DNA of 5,974 nt from JBFGWM01 sp041588495 (GTDB lineage Bacteria > Pseudomonadota > Gammaproteobacteria > Pseudomonadales > JBFGWM01), in contig JBFGWM010000177.1 in the NCBI GenBank assembly GCA_041588495.1, positions 1 through 5,974 on the forward strand, written 5' to 3'. Positions 5,235 to 5,974 of this stretch are shown piece by piece. The notes below the pieces were generated by a model. The model did no database searches. It saw only the letters and a list, made by a program, of their open reading frames with translations, and was not told where the DNA came from. The translations under genes and the position numbers were made by a program. How positions within the stretch are numbered: position 1 is the first letter of the stretch; each line of letters starts with the position of its first letter.

Positions 5235-5669
5235 TCAGAGCCAGGCCCCGGCGCCCCCCAGCAACATCCCCACCAGCCCCAGCAGGGCCACCACGAACGC
5301 ACCCGAACGCGCGGTTCTCAGGTCGGCGTAGTAGAACGCCATGTGCGCGACCCGGCCCGCAAAGTAAATCCATGCAGAAACCGCGAGCCAGGATGGCGCC
5401 GCGCCGGAGAGCATTCCGAACAGGGCCAGCAGGATGAACGCGGCAATGGTTTCGTTGGTGTTGGCGTGGGCGCGGGTCACGCGGAATAACAGGTTGTCAT
5501 GATCCGTCGCGACGGGACTCCCCGGAAGATGCCGCGCGCGCATGCTGACCAGGTCCAACACCAGCACCTGTACCAGGAACAGCGTGGCCACGGCGCCGAG
5601 GGCCAGCACCGTCGAAGTGTATGGAATCAGCCAGTCCTGCATCGTGTATGGGACCAAAGCTTCCTGCAT
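5235..5669 (-). CDS. MAPEG-family integral membrane protein
   Basis: This 144-residue protein has the four-helix topology of MAPEG proteins: membrane segments at about 19-42, 74-90, 92-112 and 122-143. The loop after helix 1 carries the family signature RVTRAHANTNETIAAFILLA (63-82), with R66, H68, N70 and E73. Family members include microsomal glutathione S-transferases and eicosanoid-related enzymes; many bacterial ones are uncharacterised, so a glutathione-related role is only a possibility. The start at 5667-5669 has GGAG (plus 5677-5680) seven bases upstream. An internal ATG at 5640-5642 lacks such a site, although family homology would be satisfied from there. The first 18 residues are an imperfect tandem duplication (MQEALVPYT and MQDWLIPYT), which probably added an extra N-terminal segment. 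It is convergent with the small basic protein gene. Confidence 0.92.
   Translation of the reverse strand: MQEALVPYTMQDWLIPYTSTVLALGAVATLFLVQVLVLDLVSMRARHLPGSPVATDHDNLLFRVTRAHANTNETIAAFILLALFGMLSGAAPSWLAVSAWIYFAGRVAHMAFYYADLRTARSGAFVVALLGLVGMLLGGAGAWL
5615..5669 (-). repeat. 27-bp imperfect tandem duplication at the MAPEG N-terminus
   Basis: The first nine codons (5643-5669, MQEALVPYT) and the next nine (5616-5642, MQDWLIPYT) are related: both start ATGCAGGA and end CCATACAC, with 19 of 27 bases equal by eye. Each copy carries its own ATG, but only the first has a ribosome site. Confidence 0.65.
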
Positions 5670-5735
5670 CGTTGCGCTCCGTTCATCCCGTGCCCATGCG
5701 AGTCCGTTCAGCTCCCGGGCGCTTCAAGTGCAGCC

Positions 5736-5751
5736 CGCCACCCGGGTGGCG
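5736..5751. repeat. 16-bp GC-rich palindrome downstream of the right-edge gene
   Basis: cgccacccgggtggcg is a perfect palindrome, 16 bases after the stop of the right-edge minus-strand gene in transcription order and about 65 bp before the MAPEG start. There is no T-run after it on the minus strand. It may be an operator for MAPEG or a stabilising 3' hairpin. The rest of the 98-bp gap shows no clear promoter. Confidence 0.35.
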
Positions 5752-5767
5752 CGCACCGCATGAGCGC

Positions 5768-5974
5768 TCAATAACTCGAGTTGGGGGTCGAGTCGGGATT
5801 CATTTCACCGAACACCTCGTCCGGATCCTCCCCCGCGGCCAGCAGGGCCTCGCGCACCACGCGGATGTCATCGAGCACCTTGTCGACACGGTCCCCGTAA
5901 TCGTACTTGTTGACCTCGATCGCACGGGGCATGTAACAGAACGCCACTTTCAGCGCATGCAGCATCTGCTCCCC
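5768..5974 (-). CDS. C-terminal end of an unrecognised protein (cut at right edge)
   Basis: Reading minus, the frame is open from the window edge to TGA at 5768-5770, giving 68 residues. An ATG is present at 5963-5965, but the G-rich GGGGAG before it is only three bases away, so the gene more probably begins outside the window. The visible part has a short hydrophobic helix (LHALKVAFCYMPRAIEV) followed by a charged helical stretch (YGDRVDKVLDDIRVVREALL) and an acidic, probably flexible end (EDPDEVFGEMNPDSTPNSSY). The amphipathic charge pattern looks like genuine protein. I do not recognise the family. It shares the minus strand with MAPEG, 98 bp apart. Confidence 0.65.
   Translation of the reverse strand, partial: GEQMLHALKVAFCYMPRAIEVNKYDYGDRVDKVLDDIRVVREALLAAGEDPDEVFGEMNPDSTPNSSY

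Noticed and set aside
1..5974. CRISPR, tRNA, rRNA, insertion sequence, toxin-antitoxin or defence cluster
   Set aside because: No direct-repeat array, cloverleaf, terminal inverted repeats or transposase was seen. The GIY-YIG protein is of the stand-alone YhbQ type, not of a mobile or restriction system.

Overview
This is a high-GC bacterial chromosomal segment carrying ten complete genes and two genes cut by the window edges. Nearly all lie on the minus strand. GC richness, clear Shine-Dalgarno sites and the families present (DUF3465, YtoQ, HD-GYP, YhbQ-like GIY-YIG, MAPEG) suggest a gammaproteobacterium, perhaps of the Chromatiales/Ectothiorhodospiraceae kind. That placement is inference from family distribution and base composition, not a phylogenetic result. 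No rRNA, tRNA, CRISPR array, insertion sequence, phage gene or toxin-antitoxin pair was seen. This looks like ordinary housekeeping or accessory chromosome, not an island.

Layout, right to left because most genes read that way. The right edge holds the C-terminal end of an unrecognised minus-strand gene (5768-5974). Next is a MAPEG-family membrane protein (5235-5669). It converges on the only confident plus-strand gene, a 59-residue basic small protein (5006-5185), and the two share a 13-bp perfect stem-loop (5191-5226) that probably ends transcription from both sides. An AT-rich divergent intergenic region (4866-5005) separates the small gene from a DUF4304 protein (4164-4865). A minus-strand run follows: GIY-YIG nuclease-like protein (3788-4087), YtoQ-family protein (3271-3711), GAF plus HD-GYP cyclic-di-GMP phosphodiesterase (2050-3225) and a DUF3465 exported or membrane-anchored protein (1533-1985). 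Gaps between these are 45-76 bp.

The left third is a tightly packed minus-strand operon: VOC/glyoxalase-fold protein (1052-1417), a small membrane protein with an L7/L12 C-terminal-like domain (768-1055), a single-pass membrane protein (358-771) and an ankyrin-repeat protein (2-337, cut at the left edge). Its first three genes overlap by four bases at each junction (GTGA, then ATGA), and the fourth begins 20 bp after the third, so co-expression is likely. No common biochemical pathway is evident.

Functionally the window is a mix. One gene is a well-supported signalling enzyme (HD-GYP), several belong to conserved families of unknown or loosely defined role, and a few are small hypothetical proteins. 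I found no clear undescribed multi-gene system. The most curious items are the tail-anchored L7/L12-like protein inside a coupled operon, the small basic FLxxGG protein with its own promoter and terminator, and a nine-residue tandem duplication at the N-terminus of the MAPEG protein.
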